Assembly: GCA_020638525.1 (NCBI GenBank)
Contig: JACKIL010000004.1
Coordinates: forward strand, 124,001 to 188,000
Length of the DNA: 64,000 nucleotides
From: Caulobacterales bacterium
GTDB lineage: Bacteria; Pseudomonadota; Alphaproteobacteria; Caulobacterales; Parvularculaceae
Direction: 5' to 3'
The translations under genes were made by a program, and so were the position numbers. Position 1 is the first letter of the stretch. Every line of letters starts with the position of its first letter. The notes beneath the pieces are model-generated. The model did not search any database and was not told the origin of the DNA. It worked only from the letters and a program-made list of their open reading frames with translations. Below are positions 35,223 to 43,055 of the stretch, in pieces.

Positions 35223-36892
35223 CCGATCCGCGATTGAAGAATGCGCGCGTGGTGAAGCCGCGAACCGGGCCTCAGCCGGTAGCCAAGCATTGGACGACGG
35301 AGGCGCCGATACGCATGCTGATGAACAATCTTCATCCAGATGTCGCCGAACATCCGGAAACGCTTGTCGTCTATGGCGGTATCGGACGCGCGGCGCGCGA
35401 TTGGGCGTGCTTCGATAAAATTGTGGAGACGCTTGAACGGCTGAACGAAGATGAGACCTTGTTGGTGCAATCGGGCAAGCCTGTCGGCGTTTTCAAAACC
35501 CATGCGGATGCGCCGCGGGTTCTCATTGCGAACTCAAATCTCGTCCCGAAATGGGCGACATGGGACCACTTCTCCGAGCTCGATCGAAAAGGGCTCATGA
35601 TGTACGGCCAGATGACCGCCGGATCGTGGATCTATATCGGCACGCAAGGCATCGTTCAGGGCACGTATGAAACTTTTGCGGAAGCCGGCCGCCAGCATTA
35701 TGGGGGCGAGCTCAAAGGGCGCTGGATCCTGACGGGCGGGCTTGGCGGCATGGGCGGCGCGCAGCCGTTGGCGGCAGTGTTCGCCGGTGCCTGCTGCCTC
35801 GCCGTTGAGTGCGACCCCGATCACATCGAATTTCGTCTTCGCACCGGTTATCTCGACGAACGCGCAGATTCTCTTGATGAGGCGCTTGAGATGATTGAGC
35901 GCTGGACGAAAGCAGGCGAGGCGAAATCTGTCGGGCTTCTCGGCAACGCAGCAAATATATTTCCGGAGATACACCGGCGCGGCGTGCGTCCCGACATCGT
36001 GACAGACCAGACGTCCGCACATGATCCAGTCAATGGCTATCTCCCGAAAGGCTGGACGCTCGCCGAGTGGCGCGAGAAGCGAGAGCGCGATCCAAAAGCC
36101 GTGGAGCGCGCCGCGCGCGCTTCAATGCGCGAGCATGTCGAAGCGATGGTCGCCTTTTGGAATGACGGCGTGCCGACGCTCGATTATGGCAACAACATCC
36201 GTCAGGTCGCGAAGGATGAAGGCCTTGAGAACGCTTTCGCCTTTCCGGGCTTCGTGCCGGCATACATTCGACCGCTTTTCTGCCGCGGCGTCGGGCCCTT
36301 CCGTTGGGCGGCGCTTTCCGGCGATCCGGAGGACATTTACAAGACCGACGCCAAGGTGAAAGAGGTGATCGCAGATGATCCGCACCTCCACAAATGGCTC
36401 GATATGGCGCGTGAGCGCATCAAGTTTCAGGGACTGCCCGCGCGCATTTGCTGGGTCGGTCTTGGGCTTCGTCATAAGCTGGGGTTGGCGTTCAACGAAA
36501 TGGTGGCGAAAGGCGAACTGAAAGCGCCAATCGTCATTGGGCGCGACCATCTCGATTCCGGTTCTGTCGCGAGCCCCAATCGCGAAACGGAAGCGATGAA
36601 GGACGGCTCCGACGCGGTGTCGGATTGGCCGCTGCTAAATGCGCTCCTCAACACTGCGAGCGGCGCGACCTGGGTGTCGCTGCATCATGGCGGCGGCGTC
36701 GGCATGGGCTATTCGCAACATGCGGGCATGGTGATTGTCGCGGACGGAACCGAAGCGGCGGCGAAACGGCTCGAACGCGTTCTATGGAACGATCCCGGCA
36801 CCGGCGTCATGCGTCATGCAGATGCCGGTTATGACATCGCCGTCAATTGCGCGCGCGAAATGGGCCTCGACCTGCCGATGATTGGGAAATGA
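35219..36892 (+). CDS. hutU: Urocanate hydratase
   Basis: NAD+-dependent hydration of urocanate to imidazolone propionate. The 557-residue product begins with family segments MLMNNLHPDVAEHP and VVYGGIGRAARDW, has the glycine-rich NAD region LTGGLGGMGGAQPLA near 173-187, the conserved cysteine region PARICWVGLG near 407, and ends HADAGYDIAVNCA. The ATG overlaps the hutC stop (ATGA). Confidence 0.96.
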   Translation: MTDPRLKNARVVKPRTGPQPVAKHWTTEAPIRMLMNNLHPDVAEHPETLVVYGGIGRAARDWACFDKIVETLERLNEDETLLVQSGKPVGVFKTHADAPRVLIANSNLVPKWATWDHFSELDRKGLMMYGQMTAGSWIYIGTQGIVQGTYETFAEAGRQHYGGELKGRWILTGGLGGMGGAQPLAAVFAGACCLAVECDPDHIEFRLRTGYLDERADSLDEALEMIERWTKAGEAKSVGLLGNAANIFPEIHRRGVRPDIVTDQTSAHDPVNGYLPKGWTLAEWREKRERDPKAVERAARASMREHVEAMVAFWNDGVPTLDYGNNIRQVAKDEGLENAFAFPGFVPAYIRPLFCRGVGPFRWAALSGDPEDIYKTDAKVKEVIADDPHLHKWLDMARERIKFQGLPARICWVGLGLRHKLGLAFNEMVAKGELKAPIVIGRDHLDSGSVASPNRETEAMKDGSDAVSDWPLLNALLNTASGATWVSLHHGGGVGMGYSQHAGMVIVADGTEAAAKRLERVLWNDPGTGVMRHADAGYDIAVNCAREMGLDLPMIGK

Positions 36893-36895
36893 CAT

Positions 36896-38440
36896 ATGAG
36901 CGTCGCTTCAGTTGAACTGAAACCGGGAAAAGTCTCGCTGGCTGAGCTGCGCGCCATCAGAAATGGAGCGAGCGTCACGCTTTCAGCCGCGGGCTACAAA
37001 GCGATAGACGCCTCCGCAGCTTCGATTGCGCGCATCGTCGCTTCGGGAAAGACCGTATACGGCGTGAACACAGGCTTCGGCCTTCTCGCCAATACGAGCA
37101 TCGACAAAGCGCGGCTCGCAGAGCTGCAGCGAAATCTCGTCATGTCTCACGCCTGCGGTCTCGGCGAAAAGCTTGATGCGCGCGTGGTCCGGCTCGTGAT
37201 GGCGCTCAAGGTGATCGGCCTTGCGCGCGGGCACTCCGGCGTGCGGCGAGAAGTCGTCGACTTCCTGTTGACCTTGCTCAAGAAAAACGCGCTGCCTCAG
37301 ATTCCATCTCAAGGGTCCGTTGGCGCGTCGGGTGATCTGGCGCCGCTGGCGCATCTCTCTGCGGCGATGATGGGCGAGGGGTGGATCGACTTCTATGGCG
37401 AGCCCATCTTTGCGATGGAAGCGCTGCGCAAGCTTGATCTCAAGCCACTGGAGCTCGGGCCGAAGGAAGGGCTCGCCCTCCTCAATGGCACGCAAGTCTC
37501 GACGGCTATCGCTCTCGACGCGCTGTTCAGCGCCGAGAATGTCTTTACTTCTGCGCTGGTCGCTGGGGCCATGTCCGTCGACGCACTGCAAGGGTCGGAT
37601 GCGCCGTTCGATGCGAGGATCCATGCCCTGCGAGGTCAGCCCGGGCAGATTGCTGTCGCAGAGTTTCTCCGTCAGGTGATGGAAGGAAGCGACATTCGGA
37701 AATCGCATATCGAATGCGACAGGGTGCAGGATCCATATTCGTTTCGCTGCCAGCCGCAGGTAATGGGCGCGAGCCTTGACTTGTTGAATTGCGCCGGACG
37801 CACGCTTGAGATTGAAGCGAATGCTGTTTCCGATAACCCGATTGTCTTTCCGGATACGGATGAGGCGCTGTCGGGCGGGAACTTTCACGCGCAGCCGGTT
37901 GCTTTCGCGGCGGATCAGATCACCATGGCGATGTGCGAAACGGGGTCGATTTCCGAACGCCGGTTCGCCGTGCTTGTCGACCCGAAGATGAGCGGCATGC
38001 CGGCCTTTCTCGTGAAGGATGGCGGCGTCAACTCTGGATTCATGATCACGCAGGTGACGGCGGCGGCGCTGGTTGCGGAAAACAGAAGTCAGGCGTTTCC
38101 GGCGAGCGTCGATTCCGTGCCGACATCGGCCAATCAGGAAGACCATGTTTCGATGGCGACGGGCGCGGCTCGAAAGGCGGCGCGTGTCGTTCGTAACGCT
38201 GCGGGCATTATCGGGCTCGAATTGATGGCGGCGGCGCAAGGCATCGACTTTCATGCGCCGCACGTCACGTCGGAGGTTCTTCAGGGCGCGCATGTCCAGG
38301 TCAGAGGGCATTCAGCGTTCCTGGAAAAGGATCGTTACCTCGCGCCGGAAATCGAGGCGTTGCAGGACTGCGTTCACGAAGGCGCGCTGCTGCACGGAAC
38401 GCCGATTGGCGAAATGGCGGCGGCGCTTTTCCGCGCCTGA
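36896..38440 (+). CDS. hutH: Histidine ammonia-lyase
   Basis: Deaminates histidine to urocanate. The 514-residue product contains the self-forming MIO cofactor triad Ala144-Ser145-Gly146 in GSVGASGDLAPL, the catalytic loop YGVNTGFGLLAN near 55, and QDPYSFRCQPQVMG near 280. The start is an ATG three bases after hutU. No hutG or hutF follows, so the final step from formiminoglutamate must be encoded elsewhere. It is convergent with the SulP gene, 3 bases away. Confidence 0.96.
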   Translation: MSVASVELKPGKVSLAELRAIRNGASVTLSAAGYKAIDASAASIARIVASGKTVYGVNTGFGLLANTSIDKARLAELQRNLVMSHACGLGEKLDARVVRLVMALKVIGLARGHSGVRREVVDFLLTLLKKNALPQIPSQGSVGASGDLAPLAHLSAAMMGEGWIDFYGEPIFAMEALRKLDLKPLELGPKEGLALLNGTQVSTAIALDALFSAENVFTSALVAGAMSVDALQGSDAPFDARIHALRGQPGQIAVAEFLRQVMEGSDIRKSHIECDRVQDPYSFRCQPQVMGASLDLLNCAGRTLEIEANAVSDNPIVFPDTDEALSGGNFHAQPVAFAADQITMAMCETGSISERRFAVLVDPKMSGMPAFLVKDGGVNSGFMITQVTAAALVAENRSQAFPASVDSVPTSANQEDHVSMATGAARKAARVVRNAAGIIGLELMAAAQGIDFHAPHVTSEVLQGAHVQVRGHSAFLEKDRYLAPEIEALQDCVHEGALLHGTPIGEMAAALFRA

Positions 38441-38443
38441 TGC

Positions 38444-40231
38444 TTACTTCGCGGCCATTGGTGAGCCCCGCTCGACCTGAAACTGAAGGTCCGGCGCTGC
38501 CGCGAGCGTCGCGCGGGCCGTTTCCGGATCGAGCAGGGAGACGGCGCCGAACTGGGTGAGGAAGACGCGGCCGCTGAGATGATCGAGGAAACTCGATCGC
38601 TTCAATCGGTCCATCACCGGTCCTTTTACTTCGGACAAATGGAAGGTGACGCCGGAGTCTTTGAGGCGCTGGTTGATCGCCTCGAGGCTTTCAAGGCCGC
38701 TTGAGTCGATGTCATTGACCGCTGCGCACATGAGGATGAAGTCCTTCACTTCCGGATGGGCGGCGACCAGCGCGTAGACTTTGTCTTCGAGAAAGCGGGA
38801 ATTCGCAAAGTAGAGGCTTTCATCGACGCGAAGCGTCATGATCTTCGGATTTGTCACGACGGCGTGCCGGTCGACGTTGCGGAAGTGCTCCGTGCCCGGC
38901 ACTTGCCCGACAATGGCGCAGTGCGGCGCGCTCGTCCGCTTGATATGCAGGCCGAGTGAAAGGACAACGCCGGCGACAAGTCCCATCTCGACGCCGAAGG
39001 CGAGCGTACCGACTATGGTCGCCGCCATCGCGCCGCCATCGCTCTTCGAAAATCGCCATGTGCGCAGGAGCGCACCCGCCTCGATGATTGAAATCACGGC
39101 GACAATAATGGTCGCCGCAAGGGTCGCCTTGGGCAGGTTGTAAAGCAGCGGCGTCAGGAACAGCGCTGCGAGAAGAATGCCGACTGCCGTGAACGCTCCC
39201 GCTGCGGGCGTTCGTGCACCGGCGTCGAAATTAACGACGGATCGCGCGAAACCGCCAGTGATGGGAAATCCGCCCGAAAGGCCGGCGGCGATGTTAGAGG
39301 CGCCGAGGCCGATGAGTTCCTGATTAGGGTCGACGCGTTGGCGGCGCTTGGCGGCAAGCGCCTGCGCGACCGAGATCGTGCTGACGAAGCCGATAATGCT
39401 GATGAGCGCTGCAGAGCCCGCAAGGCGCGACCAGAGTTCAGGATCGAGCGAGGGCGGCGTAAAGGGCGGCAGGCCGCGAGGGATATCGCCGACAATGGCG
39501 ACGCCCTTATCGGGGAGATGAAAGTATGCGGCTGCAAGCGTTGAAAGGATGACGGCGATGACGGGCGCGGTCTTCGCGGCCATGCCGGCGGCGCCTTCCT
39601 TCATGCCGGCCTTCAGCAGTAATGGCTTCAGCCCCTTGCGCGCCCAGAAGAGGAAGATGATCGTCCCGACGCCAATGATCGTCGTACGAATGTTGATCTC
39701 GTTGATGTGCTCGGCGATCGAAACGACGATTGCGACAAAGTTCTCGCCGCCGCCGCCGATTCCGAGAATATGGCGTACCTGACTCGCCGCGATGAGAACG
39801 CCCGAGGCCGCGACAAAGCCCGTCACGACAGGATGGCTCAGCAGGTTGGCGAGCGAGCCTAGGCGAAACAGCCCAAGGATGAACAGGAAGATTCCGGAAA
39901 GAACGGCGAGAGTGAACGCTGCGGTGAGGTAGTCGATGCTGCCGGGCTCGGCGAGCCGGCCGATCGCCGTCGCCGTCATTAGGGAAATGACGGCGACAGG
40001 GCCGACCGCGAGCGCGCGGCTTGCCCCGAAGATCGCATAGACAATGAGCGGCGCAATCGATGCGTAAAGGCCTGCTTCAGGCGGCATGCCCGCAAGCAGC
40101 GCATACGCGAGCGATTGCGGGATGAGCATGATCGTCACAATCACCGCCGCGATCATATCGTCGGCGAATGTGGCGGCGTTGTATTCGCGGCCCCATTCGA
40201 GGATCGGGAAGTAGCGGGCGAGACCCTTCAT
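38444..40231 (-). CDS. SulP family sulfate/anion permease with STAS domain
   Basis: A 595-residue protein with a SulP membrane domain of about twelve helices: VTIMLIPQSLAYALLAGMPPEAGLYASIAPLIVYAIFG near 33-70 is the SulP signature. A C-terminal STAS domain (about 455-575) contains CAAVNDIDSSGLESLEAIN. It likely carries sulfate or a related oxyanion, possibly bicarbonate. It follows the metallo-hydrolase gene by 32 bases in the BigR operon, which points to sulfur oxyanion handling. Confidence 0.9.
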   Translation of the reverse strand: MKGLARYFPILEWGREYNAATFADDMIAAVIVTIMLIPQSLAYALLAGMPPEAGLYASIAPLIVYAIFGASRALAVGPVAVISLMTATAIGRLAEPGSIDYLTAAFTLAVLSGIFLFILGLFRLGSLANLLSHPVVTGFVAASGVLIAASQVRHILGIGGGGENFVAIVVSIAEHINEINIRTTIIGVGTIIFLFWARKGLKPLLLKAGMKEGAAGMAAKTAPVIAVILSTLAAAYFHLPDKGVAIVGDIPRGLPPFTPPSLDPELWSRLAGSAALISIIGFVSTISVAQALAAKRRQRVDPNQELIGLGASNIAAGLSGGFPITGGFARSVVNFDAGARTPAAGAFTAVGILLAALFLTPLLYNLPKATLAATIIVAVISIIEAGALLRTWRFSKSDGGAMAATIVGTLAFGVEMGLVAGVVLSLGLHIKRTSAPHCAIVGQVPGTEHFRNVDRHAVVTNPKIMTLRVDESLYFANSRFLEDKVYALVAAHPEVKDFILMCAAVNDIDSSGLESLEAINQRLKDSGVTFHLSEVKGPVMDRLKRSSFLDHLSGRVFLTQFGAVSLLDPETARATLAAAPDLQFQVERGSPMAAK

Positions 40232-40263
40232 CGTGTCGATCCTCTATGGGGTCGCGTCTGCGA

Positions 40264-41127
40264 TCAGAATACGTTGATGGGCATTTTGAGATAGTGAACG
40301 CCGTTATCTTCCGCTGGCGGAAGCTCGCCGGCCCGCATGTTCACCTGAACCGACGGGAGAATGAGTCGCGGCATTGAAAGCGTCTTGTCGCGCGCCGTGC
40401 GCATCGCCACGAATTCATCTTCGCTGATCCCGTCGTGAACGTGGATGTTCGTCTTCTTCTCGTCGCCGACAGTCGTCTCCCAGCGATATTCATTGCGGCC
40501 GGGCGCCTTGTAGTCGTGACACATGAAGAGGCGCGTCGCATCCGGCAGGGCGAATATCTTCTGGATCGACTTGTAAAGGGTGTGAGCGTCGCCGCCCGGA
40601 AAATCGGCCCGCGCCGTGCCATAGTCCGGCATGAACATGGTGTCGCCCACAAAGCCGGCGTCTCCGATGAGATAGGTCATGCAGGCCGGCGTATGGCCGG
40701 GCGTGTGGATGGCGCGTGCATTGATCGTTCCGAGGTGGAAAACGTCGCCGTCACGGAAGAGCGCGTCGAACTGGCTGCCGTCGCGCTCAAATTCCGTACC
40801 CGCATTGAAAATCTTGCCGAAGGTTTCCTGTACGACGGTGATGTTCGATCCGATGGCGACCTTCCCGCCAAGCCGCTCCTTGATGTAGGGCGCGGCTGAA
40901 AGATGGTCCGCATGCACATGTGTTTCGAGAATCCACTCGAGTTCGAGGCCTTCGCGTTTGATGAAGCCGATAACCTCATCGGCCGATTCCGTATTGGTCC
41001 TGCCTGAAGCGGGATCGTAATCGAGAACAGAGTCGACGACGGCGCATTTCTTCGTCGCAGGATCGACGACGACATAACTGACCGTGAAAGTGGGCTCGTC
41101 GAAAAATGCGGTGACTTGCGGTTTCAT
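40264..41127 (-). CDS. blh: Blh-type MBL-fold hydrolase, likely persulfide dioxygenase
   Basis: A 287-residue metallo-beta-lactamase-fold enzyme with HVHADHL near 70-76, HTPGHTPA, the GDTMFMPDYGTARADFPGG block and MCHDYKAPG. This pattern matches the Blh/ETHE1 group, non-heme iron enzymes that oxidise glutathione persulfide to sulfite, and Blh is the standard partner of BigR. The ATG at 41127 has AGGTGGA close upstream; a GTG two codons earlier is possible. It begins just after the bigR stop. Confidence 0.88.
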   Translation of the reverse strand: MKPQVTAFFDEPTFTVSYVVVDPATKKCAVVDSVLDYDPASGRTNTESADEVIGFIKREGLELEWILETHVHADHLSAAPYIKERLGGKVAIGSNITVVQETFGKIFNAGTEFERDGSQFDALFRDGDVFHLGTINARAIHTPGHTPACMTYLIGDAGFVGDTMFMPDYGTARADFPGGDAHTLYKSIQKIFALPDATRLFMCHDYKAPGRNEYRWETTVGDEKKTNIHVHDGISEDEFVAMRTARDKTLSMPRLILPSVQVNMRAGELPPAEDNGVHYLKMPINVF

Positions 41128-41133
41128 ATCCAC

Positions 41134-41514
41134 CTACCTTTTTACTGCGTTAGCGGCGTTTGGCCTGCGCGTTTTACGAGACTGGCCGCGGGACCCTTCT
41201 GTTGGGGTTTGCGAGCCGAAGGCGCCGCAGAGCGCGAGCACCAGCGTATCGAGTCTTTCGTCAGTCAGCTTGTAGAACATCATCTTCGATTCGCGACGGG
41301 CGCCGACTAGCCCTTCGCTGCGAAGGCGGGCGAGTTCGCGGGAAAGCACCGGTTGGCGCACGCCCGTCCGGGCCTCCAGATCGCTCACCGTCCGTTCCCC
41401 CTGGAGGAGATCGCAAGCGATCAGCAGCCTGTTGGGGTGGGAGAAGGTCTTGAGGAGCTTCGCCACTTCGCTCGCCCGAAGCCGAAGGTTCTCAACGCGT
41501 GGATCGTCCGCCAT
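41134..41514 (-). CDS. bigR: ArsR-family sulfide/persulfide sensor, BigR-like
   Basis: A 126-residue winged-helix repressor: KLLKTFSHPNRLLIACDLLQGERTVSDL, then RQPVLSRELARLRSEGLVGARRE with recognition helix and wing. Two cysteines (Cys34 in LIACDLL, Cys96 in LALCGAFG) occupy the places of the BigR pair that forms a di- or tetrasulfide bridge on exposure to sulfide. The ATG at 41514 has GGA 7 bases upstream; a GTG at 41529 would add five residues. The basic C-terminal tail is extra. It heads the bigR-blh-sulP operon. Confidence 0.87.
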   Translation of the reverse strand: MADDPRVENLRLRASEVAKLLKTFSHPNRLLIACDLLQGERTVSDLEARTGVRQPVLSRELARLRSEGLVGARRESKMMFYKLTDERLDTLVLALCGAFGSQTPTEGSRGQSRKTRRPNAANAVKR

Positions 41515-41543
41515 TGCCTGTTCCGTCACATCCTGTCAGGATT

Positions 41544-41577
41544 AATATATATCACTTATCATAAATGTTAAGTGATA
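41544..41577 (-). promoter_or_regulatory. BigR operon promoter with overlapping operator
   Basis: A perfect 9-bp dyad, TATCACTTA (41550-41558), N10, TAAGTGATA (41569-41577). On the minus strand a promoter fits over it: TTAACA (41571-41566), 16 bases and TATATT (41549-41544). The dyad thus covers the -35 box and abuts the -10 box, the arrangement expected for repression by BigR just upstream. Confidence 0.6.
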
Positions 41578-41640
41578 GGACATACACGCCGGGCTTCCGG
41601 TGGAGCGGCAGGGCGCCGCAGGTTGGCGCACCTGGCGCGC

Positions 41641-41672
41641 GTAGATAATGCTGCACGGGTAGAATAATGCTC
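41641..41672 (+). repeat. Short direct repeat upstream of the ilv leader
   Basis: GTAGATAATGCT (41641-41652) and GTAGAATAATGCT (41660-41672) are near-identical, 19 bases apart, within the 200 non-coding bases between the BigR operator and the ilv leader peptide. They may be activator sites for the branched-chain operon (for example an Lrp- or LysR-type protein). A weak promoter, TTGCTT (41703) and TATAGG (41724), follows. I see nothing else in this stretch. Confidence 0.35.
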
Positions 41673-41777
41673 TAATCAATAGGTTGGCGTTGAAACTTAA
41701 TATTGCTTTTCCGAATTCGCTCGTATAGGAGGGAAATCGGCGCCAGAATGCTGCGGCGCCACAGGGTTGGAAACGGC

Positions 41778-41900
41778 ATGTCGATGAGGATGGCTATCAT
41801 TGAAGGCGGCGACGCAGCGCTCAAGCGCGGCGCGCTTCTTCTTGTAGTAGGCCTCCTTATTAGCCCCATATGGGGAGCGGCCACGGAGCCTGCACGCTAG
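41778..41900 (+). CDS. Branched-chain leader peptide (attenuator peptide)
   Basis: Short ORF ending TAG at 41898-41900 whose middle reads LLLVVGLLISPI: nine of twelve codons (41835-41870) are Leu, Val or Ile, including GTA and ATA, codons little used in neighbouring genes. It sits just ahead of a U-tract terminator and ilvC. The start is uncertain: ATG at 41778, 41784 or 41790 (giving 36-40 residues) or 41748, which lies 14 bases after GGAGGG. The peptide itself is expected to have no function; ribosome stalling on these codons would sense charged branched-chain tRNAs. Confidence 0.8.
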   Translation: MSMRMAIIEGGDAALKRGALLLVVGLLISPIWGAATEPAR

Positions 41901-41958
41901 ACGAAGCGAAGCAAGGAACCAGAACAAACCCGCTCCCGGACCCCGGCGGCGGGTTTTT
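41850..41958 (+). promoter_or_regulatory. Branched-chain amino acid transcription attenuator
   Basis: Alternative RNA pairings are visible. Protector: GGCCTCCT (41850-41857, within the Leu codons) with GGGA..GGCC (41873-41882). Antiterminator: GGGAGCGG (41873-41880) with CCGCTCCC (41930-41937), 8 perfect pairs. Terminator: AAACCCGC (41926-41933) with GCGGGTTT (41949-41956), then T. Antiterminator and terminator compete for 41930-41933. Stalling at the Leu/Val codons masks 41850-41857, frees 41873-41880 and permits read-through into ilvC. This is the classic ilv/leu attenuation logic. Confidence 0.78.
41926..41958 (+). terminator. Attenuator terminator before ilvC
   Basis: The stem AAACCCGC/GCGGGTTT (41926-41933, 41949-41956) with GC-rich inner pairing is followed by a run of five T in total. 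It lies 25 bases after the leader stop codon and 55 bases before the ilvC ATG, where an unconditional terminator would make no sense. Confidence 0.8.
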
Positions 41959-42012
41959 GATTCCCGGCTTCAAAAATTCACTGAAACCACAAGCTGATGT
42001 TGGAAAGACGCC

Positions 42013-43047
42013 ATGAAGCCTCAAACGACTGACACGATCAAAGTCTACACGAATGAAGACGCCAATCCTGGCGCGCTTAAGGAAGGAACCGTCGCCATCA
42101 TCGGTTACGGCAGCCAGGGTCGCGCGCACGCCCTCAACCTGAAAGACTCTGGCGTCGACGTCATCGTCGGCGTGCGTCCGGGCGGGGAAGGCGATCGCAA
42201 GGCGAAAGCCCATGGCCTCAAGACTGCGCCGGTGCGCGAGGCGGCTGAAGCGGCGAATGTCGTGATGATGCTGACGCCCGACATGACGCATGAAGCGCTC
42301 TTCCGCGACGAGATCGCGCCGGCGCTGAAGCCGGGCGATGCGCTCGTCTTCGCGCATGGCTTTTCAATTCTCTACGGGCGCGTGAAGCCTTCGAAAGACA
42401 TCGACGTATTCATGGTCGCGCCGAAAGGCCCGGGCGATCTCGTCCGCCGCGAATATGAACGCGGCCGCGGCGTGCCTTGCCTTTTCGCCATTCATCAGGA
42501 TGCGACGGGCCGCGCCAAAGAGCGCGCGCTTTCTTACACGCGCCACATTGGCGGCACGACGGCTGGCGCTATCGAGACGACCTTCAAGGAAGAAACCGAG
42601 ACGGATCTCTTCGGCGAACAGGCCGTTCTTTGCGGCGGCGCGACCGAGCTCGTCATCGCTGGTTTCGAAACGCTGGTGGAAGCCGGTTACCGTCCCGAAA
42701 TCGCCTATTACGAATGCCTCCACGAGCTGAAGCTCATCGTCGACCTTCTCAACGAAGGCGGCCTTGCGAAGATGCACGAGTTCATCTCGGAGACGGCGAA
42801 ATATGGCGACCTCGTTTCCGGTCCCCGCGTCGTCAACAGCGAAACCAAACAGCGCATGAAGGAAGTGCTGACCGACATTCAAAACGGCACTTTCGCGCGC
42901 GACTGGATCCTCGAAAACCAGGCCGGCAAGGCGCACTACCAGAAGCTGCTCGAAGCCGACCTCGAGCACCCGATCGAAAAAACCGGCAAGGAGCTGCGCT
43001 CTCGCATGGCGTGGCTGCAATCTGGCGGCAACCGCACCTCAGAGTGA
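42013..43047 (+). CDS. ilvC: Ketol-acid reductoisomerase, class I
   Basis: NADPH- and Mg-dependent isomerisation and reduction of acetolactate. The 344-residue product has the dinucleotide motif VAIIGYGSQGRAHALNLKDSG near 28-47, DMTHEALFRDEIAP, the PKGPG segment near 138 and the metal ligands in TETDLFGEQAVLCGG near 196-210. Length is class I. It is the first structural gene after the attenuator; ilvB follows after 8 bases. Confidence 0.96.
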   Translation: MKPQTTDTIKVYTNEDANPGALKEGTVAIIGYGSQGRAHALNLKDSGVDVIVGVRPGGEGDRKAKAHGLKTAPVREAAEAANVVMMLTPDMTHEALFRDEIAPALKPGDALVFAHGFSILYGRVKPSKDIDVFMVAPKGPGDLVRREYERGRGVPCLFAIHQDATGRAKERALSYTRHIGGTTAGAIETTFKEETETDLFGEQAVLCGGATELVIAGFETLVEAGYRPEIAYYECLHELKLIVDLLNEGGLAKMHEFISETAKYGDLVSGPRVVNSETKQRMKEVLTDIQNGTFARDWILENQAGKAHYQKLLEADLEHPIEKTGKELRSRMAWLQSGGNRTSE

Positions 43048-43055
43048 GTTAGGTC

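Noticed and set aside
36983..38311. 442-codon open frame opposite hutH
   Set aside because: Antisense shadow of an unambiguous histidine ammonia-lyase gene.
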